Shown in pieces: positions 1 to 7,333 of a DNA stretch of 47,822 bases (position 1 is the stretch's first letter; every line of letters begins with the position of its first letter). A program made the position numbers and the translations under genes. The notes under the pieces are model-generated. The model saw nothing but the letters and a program-made list of their open reading frames with translations, ran no database searches and had not been told where the DNA came from. The stretch is from a virus, in the IMG/VR virus record IMGVR_UViG_3300050138_000170, positions 1 to 47,822 of that record; one strand, written 5' to 3'.

Positions 1-49
1 CCGCTATCCCTCCGCCGCCTGAAGGCAGCGGTTTCCCGCGGAGACCCCC
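1..49. repeat. IS605-type end-like hairpin at the window edge
   Basis: An imperfect stem (12-19 paired with 24-31, loop TGAA) sits between CCGCTATC and TTTCCCGCGGAG. The same layout (TATC, stem, CTGAA loop, then a CGG-containing tail) lies upstream of both tnpB genes, at 3200-3238 and 21946-21976. By analogy this is probably the left end of another TnpB-type element lying outside the window, or a remnant of one. It also supplies the GGAG ribosome-binding motif for the next gene. Confidence 0.4.
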
Positions 50-271
50 ATGAGCTACATCGCCGGGATCGGCATCCATCCCGAGAGTGGACCCCCGACC
101 GTCCGGGTGCAGGTCGGGCGGCGCACCATCCGTCTGCGGCTGATCGACTGCCCACAGCATGTGCTCCGCGAGTTCACCACGCACCTTCGCGAGGTCGCAT
201 TCGAGGACGAGGACGCGCTGCCGGTGATCGTAACGCAGATTTCACAGAGATTCCCAAAAGCCGCACCGTGA
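50..271 (+). CDS. Hypothetical protein, 73 aa
   Basis: Small soluble protein with no recognised domain. The N-terminal half looks like short beta strands (VRVQVGRRTIRLRLID); the C-terminal half is acidic and helical, with EFTTHLREVAFEDEDALP. GGAG lies about 7 bases before the ATG, in the flank of an insertion-sequence-like hairpin, so the native upstream context may have been replaced. It is the first gene of a co-directional block ending at the terminator near 6.7 kb. Confidence 0.5.
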   Translation: MSYIAGIGIHPESGPPTVRVQVGRRTIRLRLIDCPQHVLREFTTHLREVAFEDEDALPVIVTQISQRFPKAAP

Positions 272-349
272 CAATCGCAGGGATATGCGATACGGTTTTG
301 ATGCCTGGGGCAAAAGCGTCGGGTTTTGGCCAAAAATTGGAGAATGACC

Positions 350-442
350 ATGACAGCAATCAAAGTGGGAGGCGGGTTCCGTCTCGGTGGCTTGTTCCGT
401 CTCGGTGGCGGCTTCCGCCTCGGGGGCCTGTTCCGCATCTAA
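350..442 (+). CDS. Tiny Gly/Phe/Arg hexapeptide-repeat protein, 30 aa
   Basis: ATG at 350 is preceded by GGAGA at 339-343. After MTAIKV the whole protein is four tandem hexapeptides, GGGFRL, GGLFRL, GGGFRL and GGLFRI, alternating GGG and GGL, and it ends right after the fourth. The DNA repeat is visible but codons differ between copies (CGT/CGC, CTC/ATC, GGT/GGC/GGG). The product is cationic and amphipathic with no acidic residue. No family is recognised. A role in membranes, virions or nucleic-acid binding would be guesswork. A hairpin follows at 479-505. Confidence 0.6.
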   Translation: MTAIKVGGGFRLGGLFRLGGGFRLGGLFRI

Positions 443-478
443 CTGTCGCTTCCTCTCGGGTTTCTGATCGTTGACCTG

Positions 479-505
479 CGGCCCTCTCAGAAAACGGGAG
501 GGCCG
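479..505 (+). terminator. Hairpin, possible attenuator
   Basis: An 8-bp stem pairs CGGCCCTC (479-486) with GAGGGCCG (498-505) across an 11-base A-rich loop. No T-run follows, so it may be a weak terminator or an mRNA-stabilising structure rather than an efficient intrinsic terminator. It separates the hexapeptide gene from the AAGGAG site of the next gene. Confidence 0.4.
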
Positions 506-526
506 TACGTTTGAAGGAGTGGCCGC

Positions 527-1291
527 ATGGCAGCGCCAGGCCCAGATATTCGCTTCTATAGGTTCTTCCCAGATGCGCCGGCCCCACGGCGAGCTGACAA
601 CAGCGGCGCGGGCACCATATCCACCCGGGCGTACCGCTACTGCGAGGCGCTTCGGTTGGCCTCAGGGTGGGGATATTGGCTATTCGCACCGCTCGCGTTC
701 CAGGTGGTATGGGATGGCCATGAAATCGCCTGGCGCACGGCCGGGATGGAAGAGTGGGAGCCATTGCAGGACACCGCGATGTTCCCCGGGTTCCCGGAAG
801 CGTGGGATGCGGCCCGGCCTCCCGGTCGAGAAAATGCACTACCGCCGGTTTTCCTGACAGCGTTCCCCGAGCCGGGCTTGATGCAAATCACGCTTGGCAT
901 AGTCCCCACCGTCAATCCCGGGTGGATGCTGCACCTGCGGCCAGTGCCCAATTTCCCCGCCCCGGCGCATGTCGCCATGTTCGAGGGGCTCGTCGACGGG
1001 GAGGCTTATCGATTCGGCCCGCTGTTTGCCAACATCCGCCTGACCGCGACGGACCGGCCTATCACCTTCTTGGCTGATCGCCCGCTGATGCAGTTGACGC
1101 CGGTGCCGCGGTATCTACTGGACGATGATGCCAAGACAGGGCCGCAAGGCAAGGTAGTTCCGGTCACCGACCAGGCGGATTGGGGTGACGACCAGTGGTC
1201 CTGGTACCACCAGACCATCGTGGAACCAGCATCCAGGCCCGCGCGGATGCACGGCGAATATGCCGTCCGGGCAAGAAAGGGGCCGCCATGA
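527..1291 (+). CDS. DUF6065-like protein, 254 aa
   Basis: Start supported by AAGGAG nine bases upstream. The N-terminus (FYRFFPDAPAPRRAD), the central TRAYRYCEALRLASGWGYWLF and FQVVWDGHEIAW resemble, from memory, the DUF6065 family of bacteria and phages, whose function is unknown. A PNFPAP segment and many aromatic residues follow. No catalytic motif or signal peptide is evident. The stop overlaps the start of the lysin gene (ATGA), so the two are probably translationally coupled. The family call should be confirmed by profile search. Confidence 0.55.
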   Translation: MAAPGPDIRFYRFFPDAPAPRRADNSGAGTISTRAYRYCEALRLASGWGYWLFAPLAFQVVWDGHEIAWRTAGMEEWEPLQDTAMFPGFPEAWDAARPPGRENALPPVFLTAFPEPGLMQITLGIVPTVNPGWMLHLRPVPNFPAPAHVAMFEGLVDGEAYRFGPLFANIRLTATDRPITFLADRPLMQLTPVPRYLLDDDAKTGPQGKVVPVTDQADWGDDQWSWYHQTIVEPASRPARMHGEYAVRARKGPP

Positions 1292-1803
1292 CGCCGGATG
1301 ATTTTCTCACGACCATCCTCGACCCAGGACTGGCCTGGTGTGCTGAGCTGGCAGGTTGGAATGCCCTATCCGACGATCGGGCGCGCGTATTGCTTCTCGC
1401 CATCGCCGGGCAGGAAAGCGGATGGTCGGAACGTATCCAGGCTGGAAATGGGCCTGCGCACGGCTTCTGGCAGTTTGAACGCGGCGGCGTCACGGATGTC
1501 CTGACCACTGCGACGACCTATAAAATGGCGATGGCGGCGTGCGCGGCCGCTCAGACGCCGGCCAATCCGCGCAAGGTGTGGCAGTTGATGGCGACCGTCG
1601 CCGGCGATCATCTGGCGGTCGCGTTGGCGCGTTTGCTGCTTTGGTCTGATCCGGCTCCGCTTCCTGCGGTGGGTTCCGAGCAGATGTCATGGAATTACTA
1701 TGCCAACAACTGGCGGCCGGGTAAGCCTCGCCCGAACGATTGGCTTGGGATTTATCGGACGGCGGTGGATACCGTGGGAAGCGGCAATGCCAAGACAAGC
1801 TGA
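1288..1803 (+). CDS. Putative phage lysozyme-like endolysin / transglycosylase, 171 aa
   Basis: Probable peptidoglycan-degrading enzyme with the lysozyme/lytic transglycosylase fold. Near residues 30-65 it has LLLAIAGQESGWSERIQAGNG followed by GFWQFERGGV. The Glu of QESGW is the expected catalytic acid, and the GFWQFE motif is typical of this phage lysin group. C-terminal WNYYANNWRPG and DWLGIYRTA are also family-like. The start at 1288 overlaps the previous stop by four bases. There is no signal peptide, so export would depend on a holin, for which the gene at 3794 is a candidate. Confidence 0.7.
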   Translation: MTPDDFLTTILDPGLAWCAELAGWNALSDDRARVLLLAIAGQESGWSERIQAGNGPAHGFWQFERGGVTDVLTTATTYKMAMAACAAAQTPANPRKVWQLMATVAGDHLAVALARLLLWSDPAPLPAVGSEQMSWNYYANNWRPGKPRPNDWLGIYRTAVDTVGSGNAKTS

Positions 1804-2023
1804 TGCCGACATCATCCCGTATGACGTCCAGGAGGTCGCCGAGAAGGCACTCGCCAGGAAGCGAACCGAAGTGCGGCTGTTGGAGATTGTCGTGGCATGC
1901 AACAACGTCATAAGGCAATACCAGGAAACTGGTATATCCGGAACGGTACCCGACATTGAGCATCATCAGATACGCGAAGAAGCCTTAACCAGACTCAGAG
2001 CAATGCAAGAATTGCCTAAGTAA
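1787..2023 (+). CDS. Hypothetical helical protein, 78 aa
   Basis: Overlaps the end of the lysin gene by 17 bases, starting MPRQADADIIPYDVQEVAEK. It is charged and largely helical, with no recognised domain. The stop at 2021-2023 directly abuts the right end of the TnpB element, so the C-terminus may have been redefined by that insertion. In the gene at 20527 a second tnpB element abuts the stop in the same way. Confidence 0.55.
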   Translation: MPRQADADIIPYDVQEVAEKALARKRTEVRLLEIVVACNNVIRQYQETGISGTVPDIEHHQIREEALTRLRAMQELPK

Positions 2024-3240
2024 TGGACCGCCAGCTAAAGCAGGCGGCTTTGCAAGTGCCAGGTAGGCTACGCGGCCCTGCGTTCGGCGGCATTACGTTC
2101 GCCCAGCCGAGCGATGTTCCCGGCTGCTGTGGTGTCGGACGCGCCAGCATGCGCGCAACTGATGCACACGAAACGGTCTCGCGTTGGGCGGTTCTTCCGG
2201 TCGATACAGCCGCAGGCCGGACAGGTCTGGGATGTATATCTCGGATCGACCGCGATCAACGGGACTCCAGCAAGTGCGGCTTTGTAGGTCAGAAACGATC
2301 GAAGTTGAGCGAACGACCAACTGGAATGCGCGCGGCGCTGTGGCTTACGAACCGTTATCCGATCGCGGATGCCTTTGAGATCTTCAACGGCGATACCGCG
2401 TCCGGTGTCTTTTGCCTTCCGCACGATGATCTTGCTGATACGATGGTTCACGTTCCGGGCGAACCCCGCTTCCTTGGCGCGACGGGCCTTAAGCAACCGC
2501 CTCGCCGATTTCGTTCCCTTCCGTTGGAGTTTGCGCCGAAGACGGGCGTGGCGCCGTCGCAGGCTGGCGTTGTGGGCACCACAGAACGTCTCGCCATCGC
2601 TGTCGGCCGCGATGTTTCGCAGCCCGAGATCGACGCCGAGGTATTCGGCCGGGTCTCCCATCGGCACGTCGCCAACGTCGACGGTCACGTAGAGGAAGAA
2701 CATGCCGTCGCGGTAGATCAGGTCCGCCTGCCCGCGCGCTCTCTCAAGCGTGGCGGTCTGGTACGCACCGCACACCCACGGCATGATTTGCCGGCCGTCG
2801 TTGGTCAGGATCGAGACCCGATCCGCGCCTTTCCACGACAGGATGCGTTGGTCATAGACGATGGCGCCGTGCGGCCGGAACGTCGGCTGGATGTCCTTAT
2901 CCCGCTTGTATGCCTCAACCACCTTGGCAATGGCGCGCACGGTCATCTGAGCGGCGAGGCCAAAGTCACGCCGGATGCCGTGGTAGGCGAGTTTCTGCAA
3001 TTCGAACTTGTTCGCGCATCGGTTGGCGAACGCGACCTCTGCCAAAGCGTCACACGCCGCGTTGAAACGCTCCATCGTCCGCAGCATGGCATCGGCCTGC
3101 GCGGGCAGCGGCAAGAGCTTCAATTGCATGGTCAGGTGCATGGGAAACTATATAACAAACGCTCAATAAGAAAGCAAGCCCTGTCGTGCTGCGCCCGACC
3201 CGCTATCTGTCGCCTGAAGACGACAGCTTCTCGCGGAGGG
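2024..3240 (-). mobile_element. IS200/IS605-type element carrying only tnpB (IS1341-like)
   Basis: The body is the minus-strand tnpB. The right-end side (2028-2047) forms a hairpin, CCGCC-a-GC TAAA GC-a-GGCGG. The left-end side (3207-3226) forms CTGTCG/CGACAG with a CCTGAAGA loop, and a similar structure precedes the second tnpB. No tnpA transposase is present, so the element could move only if helped in trans. Exact ends and target site cannot be fixed without an empty-site comparison. Confidence 0.65.
2068..3141 (-). CDS. tnpB: TnpB RNA-guided nuclease, OrfB family, 357 aa
   Basis: TnpB proteins are omega-RNA-guided DNA nucleases ancestral to Cas12. RuvC motifs look intact: the Asp of YLGVDLGLRN, the Glu of IAVEDLKG, and the Asp of ASDTTAAGNI. 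The TCPACG and FVCISC pairs form the zinc-binding insert. The family's usual HxRDxNAAxNI is altered to GASDTTAAGNI, but the acidic residue is kept. The omega RNA would be expected to overlap the 3' end and continue to about 2024, which would make phage sequence just below 2024 the resident guide. It lies antisense inside an otherwise plus-strand block. It is not closely similar to the second tnpB by eye. Confidence 0.92.
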   Translation of the reverse strand: MHLTMQLKLLPLPAQADAMLRTMERFNAACDALAEVAFANRCANKFELQKLAYHGIRRDFGLAAQMTVRAIAKVVEAYKRDKDIQPTFRPHGAIVYDQRILSWKGADRVSILTNDGRQIMPWVCGAYQTATLERARGQADLIYRDGMFFLYVTVDVGDVPMGDPAEYLGVDLGLRNIAADSDGETFCGAHNASLRRRHARLRRKLQRKGTKSARRLLKARRAKEAGFARNVNHRISKIIVRKAKDTGRGIAVEDLKGIRDRITVRKPQRRAHSSWSFAQLRSFLTYKAALAGVPLIAVDPRYTSQTCPACGCIDRKNRPTRDRFVCISCAHAGASDTTAAGNIARLGERNAAERRAA

Positions 3241-3266
3241 CGTGATGTCGCGGGCGGCGCTTCCAA

Positions 3267-3554
3267 GTGAAGATACTCAAACGGCCGATCGGATGGCTGT
3301 TTTGCGGCGTTGAGGACGGCGGCAAGTATGGAGATCGCTATTTCATGACGGCCAACGTATCAATCGGGGATGACAAAATAGCTAACATAACTGGCCTTCT
3401 CACGACGCGGACTTATGATGCGGAAATGTCAGAATCGATCAAAGAGGCATGTGCCGAACTTGGCGCCACAAAGATTCGCATGGTGAGATTCAAGGGCGGC
3501 TTGGAGCAGCCCCCGGTTCTGATCTCACTGAAACCACGACCGGCGCGGCCATGA
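3267..3554 (+). CDS. Hypothetical protein, 95 aa
   Basis: Starts at GTG (3267) with GGAGGG about 20 bases upstream, in the flank of the left-end hairpin, so the start is not certain. The protein begins MKILKRPIGWLFCGVED, continues with alternating beta-like segments (YFMTANVSIGDDKIANITGLL), and has a basic tail. No domain recognised. It lies between the TnpB element and a short gene run leading to the holin candidate. Confidence 0.5.
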   Translation: MKILKRPIGWLFCGVEDGGKYGDRYFMTANVSIGDDKIANITGLLTTRTYDAEMSESIKEACAELGATKIRMVRFKGGLEQPPVLISLKPRPARP

Positions 3555-3581
3555 CGGCAACGCCAACCAAGGAGACTGAAA

Positions 3582-3797
3582 ATGCCTAAAATGCACACCG
3601 TTGCCAACTTCGAAATGGAGGACGCCTCCGCCACGCCGGCCGAGATGCAGAAGCACGAACAGTTGATGCGCTCGCCGGAATACGTCGCTGAGGTGCTGAA
3701 GTCGATCAATGAGATTGCCAATCGGCATGCTCAGCGCGCCGGCCACACAAGGCCGGTCAAGATCACCGGCTCGATCGGTGCGGTTACGCACACGTGA
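3582..3797 (+). CDS. Hypothetical protein, 71 aa
   Basis: Preceded by AAGGAG (3570-3575). Soluble and mostly helical (ATPAEMQKHEQLMRSPEYVAEVLKSINEIA) with a short basic C-terminus. No family recognised. The stop overlaps the GTG start of the holin candidate, so the pair is likely coupled. Confidence 0.55.
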   Translation: MPKMHTVANFEMEDASATPAEMQKHEQLMRSPEYVAEVLKSINEIANRHAQRAGHTRPVKITGSIGAVTHT

Positions 3798-4348
3798 AGA
3801 TCGGACTTCGGATGGCGGGCGCCGTTGCTTTTCTGGTGCCCGCCAGCGCCTTCCTCACGCCCGCCATCGCCTTCGGGCAAAGCGCGGCTCCCGTCGTTGT
3901 CGTGCAGGCACCCTCGACGCTCGTTGACCTGTCCGCCATCGTCCAGCCGATCCTAGCGGTTATTGGTGCCACGATCGCCGGCCTGATCGCCATCTACGTT
4001 CCGAAGGCTATCGCGGCGTTCGAAAAGCGCACCGGCATCGAACTTACCGAAGACCAGCGGAAGACCATGATTGGAGCGGTACAGACAGCGGCAGGGATGG
4101 TCGAGACGAAACTCGACCAGGGCGCGATGCAGCTCGCGCACGTCAATGTGGCGAACCCCCAGATTAGGGCAGAGGCTACGGCCGCCATAAACGCTGTGCC
4201 AGTCGCGGCGGCGGCACTCGGTATGACGGTCGATGGTGTGTCGCGGATGATCGTCGCAGCAACTGATACAGCGACGCATGGGGTCGTGCCGGTTGTCGCG
4301 GGGGCGCCACTTGTGCTACCCTTGGTGCTCGGGCCCGCCGTCGCGTGA
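3794..4348 (+). CDS. Putative holin or signal-anchored membrane protein, 184 aa
   Basis: GTG start overlaps the previous stop (GTGA). An N-terminal hydrophobic segment (MAGAVAFLVPASAFLTPAIAFGQ) looks like a signal sequence, with possible cleavage after AFG. A second membrane segment near residues 45-70 is followed by FEKRTGIELTEDQRKTMIGAVQTAAGMVE, which resembles the soluble helix of LLH-type phage holins (TG-DL-EKQR). The C-terminus is again hydrophobic. The lysin upstream and small membrane genes downstream fit a lysis module, but the length exceeds typical holins and the signal peptide is unusual. Confidence 0.5.
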   Translation: MKIGLRMAGAVAFLVPASAFLTPAIAFGQSAAPVVVVQAPSTLVDLSAIVQPILAVIGATIAGLIAIYVPKAIAAFEKRTGIELTEDQRKTMIGAVQTAAGMVETKLDQGAMQLAHVNVANPQIRAEATAAINAVPVAAAALGMTVDGVSRMIVAATDTATHGVVPVVAGAPLVLPLVLGPAVA

Positions 4349-4467
4349 ACCGTCTCGCGCTCATCCTGTCAGTCGCGGCATTCGCAATGAGCGGCGCGGC
4401 GGTCTGGCGCGAATATCACCGACCTGAGATCATTTGGGCACTCACCCCGGGAGCAACGCAACCATGA
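4345..4467 (+). CDS. Small membrane protein, 40 aa
   Basis: GTG start shares four bases with the previous stop (GTGA), and its own stop overlaps the next ATG (ATGA), so coupling exists on both sides. The product begins MNRLALILSVAAFAMSGAAV, a single membrane segment or signal, followed by a short polar tail WREYHRPEIIWALTPG. Size and position between a holin candidate and a lipoprotein suggest a lysis accessory such as a spanin or holin regulator. The sequence itself does not prove that. Confidence 0.55.
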   Translation: MNRLALILSVAAFAMSGAAVWREYHRPEIIWALTPGATQP

Positions 4468-4982
4468 ACCGAAGATCCATCCTCTACACCACGGCCCTCG
4501 TCGCCCCGGCGCTCGCCCTCGCGGCATGCACTGCAACTACGGCGACGACCTCGACTACTACGGCCCCGACCCCAACGGTGACAACGATCATCGCCACGGC
4601 CCAGGCAGTCGTCTCGTCGCTCAGTATCGCGGCGACGGCGCTCGGCGCCAGCCTGTCCACGTCGGCCCAAACGGCGATTGCCCAGGTGGTAGCGGCAGCA
4701 CAGAGCATCAGTGGCGCGGTAACGGCCGGCGCTACAGCGGTGGCGAGCGCAGCATCAGCCTCCAACATCACCAACCTTGTGATGACCGCCGGAAACATCC
4801 TCCTCGGCCTGCTACAGCTCGTGCCCGGGCTCTCGACAATCATTGGGGTGGTTCAGGACGTGATGACGGTCGCTCCGACGATCATCACCTTGGCCGGGTC
4901 GATCCTTCACCCGACTGTCACCGCGGCGATTGTGCTGCCCTATGACGGCGGGGCGGCCAAGCGCCTTGGTATCATCGCTTGA
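4464..4982 (+). CDS. Putative lipoprotein, Ala/Thr-rich, 172 aa
   Basis: The start at 4464 gives a signal peptide with a lipobox, LALAAC, placing the lipidated Cys near residue 21. A 20-residue Thr-rich linker follows, then long Ala/Ser/Val-rich hydrophobic stretches and a segment NILLGLLQLVPGLSTIIGVVQDVMTV that could insert in a membrane. No catalytic motif. Its position after two membrane genes in the lysis region makes an outer-membrane lysis or exclusion role possible, not shown. Confidence 0.6.
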   Translation: MNRRSILYTTALVAPALALAACTATTATTSTTTAPTPTVTTIIATAQAVVSSLSIAATALGASLSTSAQTAIAQVVAAAQSISGAVTAGATAVASAASASNITNLVMTAGNILLGLLQLVPGLSTIIGVVQDVMTVAPTIITLAGSILHPTVTAAIVLPYDGGAAKRLGIIA

Positions 4983-5131
4983 CTCGTCGCCATGACATCC
5001 GGGGGCCGCGTGGGCGGTTCATCCCCGGCTGGCGGCGCCGAATAGCGGCATCGAACTGGGATTGGCTCCTCCCCGGCTTCCTGGCGCTATTCGCTGTGAT
5101 CGCCGCGACACTTGGAGTGATTTACAGATGA
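4979..5131 (+). CDS. Candidate small single-pass membrane protein, 50 aa, TTG start
   Basis: A frame opening at TTG 4979 overlaps the lipoprotein stop (TTGA) and closes at TGA 5129-5131, overlapping the next ATG. The product has a strongly basic N-terminus ([13 protein letters not shown], then WRRR) and a C-terminal hydrophobic helix ([21 protein letters not shown]), a normal inside-positive single-pass layout. There is no clear Shine-Dalgarno, so it would rely on coupling. It neatly fills what would otherwise be the only gap in the run. Confidence 0.45.
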   Translation: MTRRHDIRGPRGRFIPGWRRRIAASNWDWLLPGFLALFAVIAATLGVIYR

Positions 5132-5532
5132 GTGATTTCAAGCCGACGATCTGCATCGATTTTGACGGCGTGATCCACAGCTACGAGCGCGGCTGGCAGA
5201 ATGGCGTGATCTATGGCGATGTCGTGCCGGGCTTTTTCGAATGGGTAGAACGGGTGCGCGATCGGTTCGGACTCGTGATCTATTCGTCACGGTCGAAAAC
5301 CGACGACGGCGTGCTGGCCATGGGTACGTGGCTACACGAAAAGCGCGATGCTTGGATCAAAGCCGGTGGGACACGCCATCCAACGGAACCGCTAACCTTT
5401 GAATTCTCGCATGAGAAGCCGGCCGCGTGGCTGACGATCGATGACCGCGCGATCCCCTTTAAGGGCGATTGGTATGCGTCGGAACTCACACCTGACGCCA
5501 TGCGGGCGTTCAAACCCTGGAACTCAAAATGA
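5128..5532 (+). CDS. HAD-superfamily hydrolase-like protein, 134 aa
   Basis: Motif I is [11 protein letters not shown] near residue 10, with the nucleophile and acid Asp pair of HAD phosphatases. Motif II is the Ser of VIYSSRSK, and a C-terminal DDRAI supplies the Mg-binding acidic pair. The fold is minimal, with no large cap. Such small HAD proteins occur in phages and may act on nucleotides or nucleic-acid ends; the substrate is unknown. The start at 5128 was chosen because it overlaps the preceding stop (ATGA) and follows GGAG by about a dozen bases. The next gene overlaps its stop. Confidence 0.7.
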   Translation: MSDFKPTICIDFDGVIHSYERGWQNGVIYGDVVPGFFEWVERVRDRFGLVIYSSRSKTDDGVLAMGTWLHEKRDAWIKAGGTRHPTEPLTFEFSHEKPAAWLTIDDRAIPFKGDWYASELTPDAMRAFKPWNSK

Positions 5533-6269
5533 CCGACTGGCAGAGGACGGGAACCCCTATGACCATCCCAAACATAGTCGTCGTCACATACACCGGACTG
5601 ATACCTATCAATCTTATCGAGGCATGGGTCGCCTCAGCGCAGATCGCGCTTACCCGGGATTTTGCACCGCACTGGTCCGATGCGAAGTTGCGCTTCGCTC
5701 CTCCAGGGACCGCCGTCAAATCAGATGAATGGATCCTGGGAATATTCGACCATACGACCCAAGCTGGCGCATTAGGATTCCACGACGTAACCGATGCCGG
5801 GCTGCCACTCGCCAAGGTGTTCGTTCAGGACTGCCTCGACGATTCCGAGAATTGGAATACAACTTGCTCACACGAACTACATGAAATGATCGTTGATCCG
5901 AACATCGATCAGACCGTCATATTCGATGGCTTCGAATACGCCAAGGAAACTGACGACGCCTGCGAAGATGACCAGTTCGCGGTCCGCATCGCTGGACACA
6001 TGCAAAGCAATTCCGTCACGCCAGCATGGTTCGATCCGGCCGGCGTTGCCCCATACACAGTCTACCCGTGCGCGGAGATCACGAAGCCGTTCCAGCTCGC
6101 CACCGGCGGCTACATAGGGCGCCGACCGATCGGCGGGGCGTGGACCCAACTGATGGCTGACAAGCCCGGCCCGCGGCAGATCAAGCGTCGGACGTCGCGG
6201 ACACTTCGCCGGTTCGCCGCCGGGCTTGCCGCGCCAGCGCGCGCGCTCTACATGCTTGGCCATGGATGA
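5529..6269 (+). CDS. Putative phage protein with HELHE metal-site motif, 246 aa
   Basis: ATG overlaps the previous stop; an internal ATG at 5559 is an alternative start. Residues around 115-125 read [12 protein letters not shown], an HExxE-like motif followed by DP, reminiscent of zinc metallopeptidase sites in phage structural or secreted proteins. No signal peptide. The C-terminus is very basic ([14 protein letters not shown]). A possible role in the virion or against a host surface protein is inference only. Confidence 0.5.
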   Translation: MTDWQRTGTPMTIPNIVVVTYTGLIPINLIEAWVASAQIALTRDFAPHWSDAKLRFAPPGTAVKSDEWILGIFDHTTQAGALGFHDVTDAGLPLAKVFVQDCLDDSENWNTTCSHELHEMIVDPNIDQTVIFDGFEYAKETDDACEDDQFAVRIAGHMQSNSVTPAWFDPAGVAPYTVYPCAEITKPFQLATGGYIGRRPIGGAWTQLMADKPGPRQIKRRTSRTLRRFAAGLAAPARALYMLGHG

Positions 6270-6273
6270 CGCT

Positions 6274-6636
6274 ATGAGCGCCTGGGTCACGGAAGCATTC
6301 GCCCGGCATCACGCGCCGTTGTGCGAACAACTCGCCCGTATCGAAAATCAACTGGAAAGGCTTATCGAAATGTCCGGCACAAACACGAACTCCCTTGCCA
6401 ATCTGCAAGCTGCTGTCGCGGCACAGACCACTGTTGGTCAGAGTGTCATTACGTTGCTGACGACCTTGTCCGCGCAACTATCGGCAGCGAGCCCGACCGG
6501 CGACAATCCTGCGGTGGATGCCGTTGTCGCGACCATGACGGCGAATTCCGCTGCTCTGAGTGCGGCGGTTTTGGCTAACACGCCTCCGGTCGTCGCGCCG
6601 CCAGTCGTGGCGCCCCCGGTGGCGCCAACCCCGTAA
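6274..6636 (+). CDS. Hypothetical coiled-coil protein with Pro/Val tail, 120 aa
   Basis: Starts at MSAWVTEAF (6274); ATG 6262, overlapping the previous stop, is an alternative. The first 40 residues are a heptad-like helix (LCEQLARIENQLERLIEM), followed by Ala/Thr/Ser-rich helix and a tail of VVAPP repeats. The pattern resembles small trimeric or fibre-associated phage proteins, but no family is recognised. A strong terminator follows, ending the first plus-strand block. Confidence 0.5.
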   Translation: MSAWVTEAFARHHAPLCEQLARIENQLERLIEMSGTNTNSLANLQAAVAAQTTVGQSVITLLTTLSAQLSAASPTGDNPAVDAVVATMTANSAALSAAVLANTPPVVAPPVVAPPVAPTP

Positions 6637-6662
6637 TCTCGCCACGATTGAGACTTCGATCG

Positions 6663-6702
6663 AGCCCCATCCTGGTCGCGCGCCGGGGTGGGGCTTTTTT
6701 TT
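6663..6702 (+). terminator. Strong rho-independent terminator
   Basis: A stem pairs AGCCCCATCC (6663-6672) with GGGGTGGGGCT, closed by a G+C-rich loop and followed by eight T. It ends the lysis-region transcription unit. Confidence 0.85.
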
Positions 6703-6732
6703 GTGTCAGCGGAACGACATCAGGGGACAATC

Positions 6733-6948
6733 ATGGCGAAACCGGAAGAAATCAATCTCCGGCCAGGATGGCTGGAAAACGACGTGAAGCGAGCTAAAAG
6801 CCGTCTTGAGCAGTGGAACGGCGCATGGGAACGCGCGAATGCGGTGCTACCGCAGCCAGCGATCTCCCTCCTCCACCATCCAGACGCCATCGACCCGAAC
6901 GAACCGATCGCGATCCCGCTTCGGCCGCACGCGGTAGAACGCCCATGA
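6733..6948 (+). CDS. Small phage protein with RPGWLENDVKRA motif, 71 aa
   Basis: ATG 6733. The N-terminal RPGWLENDVKRAKSRLEQW resembles a small phage protein type with a conserved GWL-x-DV-x-x-A-x-x-R/V core; the function is unknown. The last 34 codons run antisense over the end of the convergent gene at 6847-7158, so the original C-terminus has probably been replaced at a module junction. It lies just downstream of the terminator and may have its own promoter. Confidence 0.5.
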   Translation: MAKPEEINLRPGWLENDVKRAKSRLEQWNGAWERANAVLPQPAISLLHHPDAIDPNEPIAIPLRPHAVERP

Positions 6949-7158
6949 GTCCGGGTCATCGGCATAATGGGCATCGTCTGGATGCAGCCACGGTACCCGC
7001 AAGTGATAATCATCTCCCGGCATACCAAGCGCATTCCACAGCGACTTATGCAGCAACTCCGCTCGGTCTAAATAAAGGCCACGCCAGTTCGACTTCGCGG
7101 TCCAGCGGCCTCCGTTGACGGTGACGGTTTTCGGTCCGATCGGGTGACGGTCAGCCAT
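6847..7158 (-). CDS. Hypothetical protein, 103 aa
   Basis: Last gene of the minus-strand recombination operon. It begins MADRHPIGPKTVTVNGGRW and is rich in Trp, Asp and Arg, ending DRFVRVDGVWMVEEGDRWLR, which is plausible globular protein sequence. The start overlaps the end of the next upstream gene (7151-7158). It converges on and overlaps the plus-strand gene at 6733-6948 by about 100 bases. No family recognised. Confidence 0.55.
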   Translation of the reverse strand: MADRHPIGPKTVTVNGGRWTAKSNWRGLYLDRAELLHKSLWNALGMPGDDYHLRVPWLHPDDAHYADDPDSWAFYRVRPKRDRDRFVRVDGVWMVEEGDRWLR

Positions 7159-7333
7159 CGGTCTGGTTCTTTACTTCGACCAAACTTATTCGGAGCAGTG
7201 ACGCCATTTCCTCTAACATCTCAGCGCGAGCAATGAACAGATTTGCCTCACGCCGAAGTATCGTTGCCCTGCCCTCCAAATCAGCAGAAAACCTTTTCAG
7301 GTCATAATCACCCTTGAATTCATATCTGGGCAT
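7151..7333 (-). CDS. Hypothetical helical protein, 60 aa
   Basis: Start overlaps the stop of the large upstream gene by one base. The sequence after MPRYEFKGDYDLKRFSADLEGR is one long amphipathic helix, ATILRREANLFIARAEMLEE, likely a coiled-coil dimer. Tight packing in the operon supports it being real. Confidence 0.55.
   Translation of the reverse strand: MPRYEFKGDYDLKRFSADLEGRATILRREANLFIARAEMLEEMASLLRISLVEVKNQTDG

Noticed and set aside
2023-3270. 415-aa plus-strand frame across the first TnpB element
   Set aside because: Antisense shadow of tnpB; no protein-like features.
5015-5027. CGGTTCATCCCCG identical to 13 bases of the CRISPR repeat
   Set aside because: Isolated, within a plausible small coding frame, no second repeat at 61-bp spacing. 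Probably coincidence.
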